A stretch of DNA of 13,997 nt from DASYSA01 sp036003885 (GTDB lineage: Bacteria > Acidobacteriota > Blastocatellia > UBA7656): NCBI GenBank assembly GCA_036003885.1, contig DASYSA010000178.1:1-13997 (forward strand), given 5' to 3'. The first letter of the stretch is position 1. Each line of letters opens with the position of its first letter. This document shows, one piece after another, positions 13,156 through 13,997 of the stretch. The notes beneath the pieces are model-generated. The model saw only the letters and a list, made by a program, of their open reading frames with translations, searched no databases and was not told the origin of the DNA. The position numbers and the translations under genes were made by a program.

Positions 13156-13997
13156 TCACCCGAGAGTCTTTGCGCTCTTACCCTTTATCATCATATATGC
13201 GGTGACCGAGCTCAGGAGCGCCAGCGCGGCCGCACTCCCCATCACGAGGCGAAAGCCGAAAATGAAAGATTGACTAATTTCTTCTTTCAGCGCCGCCCGT
13301 TGCTCATCGTTGATACCGGCAGGAACTTCCGCTGCAGCCAACCGGATGCGTTGTTCGTCAAGAGCCTGTCGCGCTTCGAGCGCCAGGTCCAACTTTGACA
13401 CGCGGCGGTCAAGCTCGTGGTTGTAGCCGTGCAATATCAGGATGCCGAAGATGGCCACGCCCAGTAATCCGGCGGTGCGTGAGACGGCGTTGTTGATTCC
13501 GGAAGCTGCCCCCGCCCGATTCCCACTCGCTGAAGTCATCACCGTTGTCGTTAGTGGAGCCACGCTTGTCGCCATGCCCAGACCCAGCAGCACGACCGCA
13601 GGGAAAAACGTTGTCCAGTAACTGCCGCCAGCGCCCGGAATGGTGAATAAACCAAATCCCAGAGCCGCTATCACAGGACCGATCACCAGTGGTAACTTCC
13701 CGCCGCGCTTTTTCACCAGTCCGCCTGCCCATCGCGACAACACGAACATGATCAGAATGAAAGGGAGCAGAGCCGCGCCTGCTGCTGTGGGTGAATAGTC
13801 CTGCACCTGGATCAGGTTCAACGGGACAAAGAACAATGATCCGCCCAGTGCCGCGTACAGAAAAAACGTCAGCAGATTGGCGCCCGCAAAATCGCGCGAG
13901 TGAAAAAGCGAGAGCGGCAGTATTGGATTGCGGGAGCGCGCTTCGACAGCGATGAACACCGCCAGCAGTAACAAGCCACCGCCGAGCGCAGCGAGTA
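13156..13997 (-). CDS. C-terminal part of a DHA2-family (EmrB/QacA-type) MFS transporter
   Basis: The frame is open to the right edge, so the true start lies outside the window; at least 279 C-terminal residues are present. Several transmembrane segments are visible: GGGLLLLAVFIAVEA, LLTFFLYAALGGSLFFVPLN, AALLPFILIMFVLS, LPLVIGPVIAALGFGLF, TTFFPAVVLLGLGMATSV, LLGVAIFGILIL and VMGSAAALALLSSVTAYMMI. The loop SRNPILPLSLFHSRDF after the first, the WAGGLVKKRGGK loop and the SGNRAGAASGINNAVSRTAG motif are typical of 14-helix DHA2 exporters. A long charged loop (HELDRRVSKLDLALEARQAL onward) precedes the last helix, also typical. It probably exports drugs or other organic compounds by proton antiport; the substrate is unknown. 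Confidence 0.92.
   Translation of the reverse strand, partial: LAALGGGLLLLAVFIAVEARSRNPILPLSLFHSRDFAGANLLTFFLYAALGGSLFFVPLNLIQVQDYSPTAAGAALLPFILIMFVLSRWAGGLVKKRGGKLPLVIGPVIAALGFGLFTIPGAGGSYWTTFFPAVVLLGLGMATSVAPLTTTVMTSASGNRAGAASGINNAVSRTAGLLGVAIFGILILHGYNHELDRRVSKLDLALEARQALDEQRIRLAAAEVPAGINDEQRAALKEEISQSFIFGFRLVMGSAAALALLSSVTAYMMIKGKSAKTLG

Overview
The window looks like chromosomal DNA from a free-living bacterium of moderately high GC. I infer an acidobacterium, probably of the Blastocatellia/Pyrinomonadales type. The reasons are two secreted families of unknown function that I associate with Acidobacteria (3752-4231 and 4643-5515), many secreted proteins of unknown role, and intergenic palindromes and repeats built from short motifs. 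This assignment rests on memory of protein families; no search was run.

Layout. 1-165 (minus) is the start of a secreted or membrane protein cut by the left edge. 389-1327 (minus) is a secreted beta-helix protein, followed by a strong hairpin. 1910-1987 (minus) is tRNA-Arg(CCG), lying between two gene-free stretches. 2415-3713 (plus) is a secreted trypsin-like protease with an unusual C-terminal domain; it converges on a small secreted helical protein (3752-4231) across an 18-bp hairpin. 4643-5515 (plus) is a secreted protein of unknown function that converges on recO (5520-6272). recO and a secreted PTP-like phosphatase (6479-7036) are transcribed divergently from two extended -10 promoters, with a repeat block filling the space between them. 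larE (7110-7967) follows and meets a bactofilin gene (7964-8389) with overlapping stop codons. Then come a double zinc-ribbon protein (8654-8974) and a small heat-shock protein (9034-9528) with a clear promoter. 9743-12515 (minus) is a pyrimidine operon, pyrK - membrane EEP-fold phosphoesterase - pyrD. 12663-13121 (plus) is a GAF/fRMsr-like protein under a promoter whose spacer is a perfect palindrome. The window ends in the C-terminal part of a DHA2-type drug/H+ antiporter (13156-13997, minus).

How the genes work together. Most are housekeeping or envelope genes in short, independent transcription units. The one clear pathway unit is PyrK plus PyrD, the two subunits of NAD-dependent class 1B dihydroorotate dehydrogenase, with a membrane-anchored phosphoesterase gene placed between them and overlapping pyrD. 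Hsp20, the GAF/fRMsr-like protein and the protease suggest stress handling, but nothing links them into one system.

I do not see a new defence system, mobile element, CRISPR array or biosynthetic cluster. The most interesting signals are regulatory or architectural: the repeat block between the two extended -10 promoters, the palindrome-spacer promoter, the half-CIRCE site in the hsp20 promoter, the protease fusion, and the phosphoesterase inside the pyr operon.
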